This document shows, in pieces, positions 62,341 to 64,000 of a DNA stretch of 64,000 nt. The stretch is from the NCBI RefSeq assembly GCF_900187115.1, contig NZ_LT906455.1, forward strand, positions 1,426,001-1,490,000, given 5' to 3'. Source of the stretch: Aliarcobacter butzleri. Lineage in GTDB: Bacteria > Campylobacterota > Campylobacteria > Campylobacterales > Arcobacteraceae. The position numbers and the translations under genes are program-made. Numbering within the stretch: the stretch's first letter is position 1; every line of letters begins with the position of its first letter. The notes beneath the pieces were generated by a model. It did no database searches, had not been told where the DNA came from, and saw only the letters and a program-made list of their open reading frames with translations.

Positions 62341-63534
62341 ATGATTAAATATATTCAAAATAAACAAATACGAAATATTACTGCTGTAAATTTAGACTTT
62401 ATAAGAGAACAATATCTTTCAAAACTCACTTCAAAAAACCGACTTGTTGGACTTATTGGGCAAAGAGGTGTGGGAAAAACTACACTTTTGCTTCAATACC
62501 TAAAACAAAACTTCAAAGCTCTTGAATATCTCTATTTTAGTGCCGATGATGTTTATATCATCAATAGTTCAATTTATGATATAGCCGATGAATTTGTAAG
62601 ACTTGGTGGGAAAGTAATTGTAATTGATGAAATACATAAATACCAAAATTGGGCGAATGAGATAAAAACCATTTATGACAGTTTCCCTGAACTTATCATC
62701 CGATTTAGTGGTTCTTCAATGCTAAATATTTTAAATGAAAAATTTGATTTAAGCAGAAGATGTGTTATAAGTTATGTAAAACCTCTAAGTTTCAGAGAGT
62801 TTTTGAAACTCTCTGAAAATATCAATGTTCCACAACTCTCTTTTGAAGAGATTCTAAACAATCACAATGAATTAAGTAGCACTTTAGCCCTAGAAAATCC
62901 AACTTTGTATAAAAGTTTTTTTAAATATCTTCAAATAGGTTTTTATCCATTTTTTATAGAAGATGAAATTGAATACAAAAATAAACTTTTTAATGCGTGT
63001 GAAAAAATCATCAATGAAGATATTCCCTCTTTAAATAAAATAGAATATACACACCTAAGTATTTTTAAAAAATTTATAGCAAAACTAATTTATGCAAAAG
63101 TACCATTTAAAGTAAATATTGCCGAACTTTGCAGAGAATTTGGAGTTTCTCACCCTACTTTAGCAACATATTTAGAGATTTTACAAAACTCAAAACTGAT
63201 TAAACCCATCAAAAAACAGTCAAATAATATCTCCAAAAAACCAGAAAAACTACTCTTTGGAAATACAAATTTGCTTTACACTTTCGCCGATGAGTTTGGT
63301 GTGGAAGTAGATATTGGAACTGTGAGAGAAACATTTTTTACAAGTTGTTTTGACACGATTTATTATAGTGATATTGGAGATTTTAGTGTAGATGGATATA
63401 TCTTTGAAATTGGTGGGAAAAATAAAAAATTCACCCAAATCAAAGATATAAATAACAGTTATCTAGTCATAGATACAGACTACACCATGGAAAAAAATAA
63501 AATTCCACTATGGCTTTTTGGGCTTTTATATTGA
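62341..63534 (+). CDS. AAA+ ATPase with AAA_14 and DUF4143-like domains
   Basis: This 397-residue protein has a Walker A (GQRGVGKTTLL, ~40-50), a Walker B (VIVIDEIHKY, ~92-101), a sensor-type RFSGSS, and a C-terminal winged-helix/DUF4143 region (~220-390) including FGVSHPTLATYLEIL. Such ATPases are widespread, often in accessory regions, and have no settled function. It is followed by a methyltransferase gene in the same direction. Whether the two are linked is unknown. Confidence 0.85.
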   Translation: MIKYIQNKQIRNITAVNLDFIREQYLSKLTSKNRLVGLIGQRGVGKTTLLLQYLKQNFKALEYLYFSADDVYIINSSIYDIADEFVRLGGKVIVIDEIHKYQNWANEIKTIYDSFPELIIRFSGSSMLNILNEKFDLSRRCVISYVKPLSFREFLKLSENINVPQLSFEEILNNHNELSSTLALENPTLYKSFFKYLQIGFYPFFIEDEIEYKNKLFNACEKIINEDIPSLNKIEYTHLSIFKKFIAKLIYAKVPFKVNIAELCREFGVSHPTLATYLEILQNSKLIKPIKKQSNNISKKPEKLLFGNTNLLYTFADEFGVEVDIGTVRETFFTSCFDTIYYSDIGDFSVDGYIFEIGGKNKKFTQIKDINNSYLVIDTDYTMEKNKIPLWLFGLLY

Positions 63535-63565
63535 ATTATTGATAAGAAAAATAAAGGATTAAAAT

Positions 63566-63670
63566 ATGGAACTGGTAAACAATCAACAAATAAACTTTAA
63601 ACAGCTATTTATTACTATTTTAATAGTATATCAATTAAGTATTAAATATTATAAAATAAAATTATATTAA
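63566..63670 (+). CDS. Possible small ORF upstream of the methyltransferase
   Basis: A 34-codon ORF starts at an ATG preceded by AAAGGA with good spacing. The peptide begins polar and has a hydrophobic middle (QLFITILIVYQL). It resembles nothing I know and may be a leader peptide, a membrane micro-protein or a decayed gene start. Confidence 0.3.
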   Translation: MELVNNQQINFKQLFITILIVYQLSIKYYKIKLY

Positions 63671-63708
63671 TATTTTAGATAATATAAATCGAAAAAAAGG
63701 AATATATT

Positions 63709-64000
63709 TTGACAAACAGAATGAAGCAACCTCGTTTATTTTCAATTAATAATATTGAATCAAAATATAAATTTATAGATTTATTTGCAGGTATTGGTGG
63801 AATAAGAACTGGATTTGAAAAGGTTTTTAAAGAAGAATCAGAATTTGTTTTTGCTTCTGAATTAGATAAATATGCACAAATAGCTTATTTTGAAAATTAT
63901 AATGAAAAGCCTTATGGAGATATAACTAAAATAAAGGAAGAAGATATACCAAATCATGACATTATACTAGCAGGTTTTCCATGTCAAGCTTTTAGTATTG
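63709..64000 (+). CDS. DNA (cytosine-5) methyltransferase, N-terminal part (cut by window end)
   Basis: About 97 codons are visible. Motif I (DLFAGIGGIRTGFE), an acidic motif II region (ASELDKYAQIAY), motif III (YGDITKI) and the start of motif IV with the catalytic Pro-Cys (GFPCQAFSI) are present. The best start is a TTG at 63709 with AAGG upstream; an ATG at 63721 in the same frame has poor spacing. It is probably the modification enzyme of a type II system or a solitary methylase. The recognition sequence and any partner nuclease lie outside the window. Confidence 0.9.
   Translation, partial: MTNRMKQPRLFSINNIESKYKFIDLFAGIGGIRTGFEKVFKEESEFVFASELDKYAQIAYFENYNEKPYGDITKIKEEDIPNHDIILAGFPCQAFSI

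Noticed and set aside
1-64000. Mobile elements, tRNA/rRNA genes or CRISPR arrays
   Set aside because: No transposase, integrase, regularly spaced repeats, tRNA cloverleaf or rRNA-like stretch was seen in any spacer.

Overview
The window is AT-rich (roughly three quarters A+T) and looks like chromosomal DNA of a Campylobacterota member of the Arcobacter group, most likely close to Aliarcobacter butzleri. I infer this from the HydABCDE-type hydrogenase operons, a MagIII-type glycosylase, an MlaA-MlaC-RND gene order, a chromosomal OXA-type class D beta-lactamase, and a homodimeric pyruvate dehydrogenase operon. No database search was possible. I see no rRNA, tRNA, insertion sequence, prophage or CRISPR array.

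Layout. 1-14.9 kb: a continuous minus-strand hydrogen-metabolism block. In transcription order it holds a TetR-type regulator, a group-2 (HupUV/HoxBC-like) small and large subunit pair whose large subunit ends exactly at the active-site His, a complete hydA2-B2-C2-D2-E operon, an ECF sigma/FecR pair, and a second operon hydA1-B1-C1-D1 running off the left edge. 15-24.7 kb: aconitase B, a thioesterase, a PAS-GGDEF protein, YebC, and mlaA-mlaC-RND-LOG. 24.8-29.7 kb: a HAD phosphatase, a TlpA/DsbA-like/DsbB operon, and a GH17-GT2 glucan synthase. 29.8-36.1 kb: ECF sigma, FecR, an STN-type TonB receptor, a GGDEF protein and an MbfA-like iron exporter. 36.1-49.7 kb: BCCT and CPA2 transporters, glyA-(AraC-MGMT)-magIII, RNase HI, a RelE/ParE toxin-antitoxin pair, a flavin-binding protein, benE, yiiM-argD and lipA-lplA. 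49.8-56.4 kb: aceE-aceF-lpdA and a glutamine amidotransferase. 56.5-62.1 kb: a second STN-type TonB receptor, an aldose-1-epimerase-like gene coupled to an OXA beta-lactamase, and rhlE. 62.3-64 kb: an AAA ATPase and the start of a DNA cytosine-5 methyltransferase, which suggests an accessory region beginning at the right edge.

Regulatory structure is the most interesting part. (1) Four transcription units (glyA-ada-magIII, the flavin protein, benE, yiiM-argD) share the element TAGCAAT-N5-GATTGT. In three of them it overlaps the -35, exactly 17 bp upstream of a TATACT -10. (2) Both TonB receptors carry the same ECF-type promoter, TGTCWGA-N15-CGTCTT, although only one has a sigma/anti-sigma pair beside it. 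The other pair sits without a receptor between the two hydrogenase operons, and both sigma genes have Fur-box-like sites upstream. (3) The sensor-like hydrogenase is co-transcribed with a TetR regulator, whose start appears to be a rare ATT codon, instead of with a histidine kinase. (4) The acnB upstream region holds four TGTACA sites, and rhlE has a structured leader of about 130 nt.
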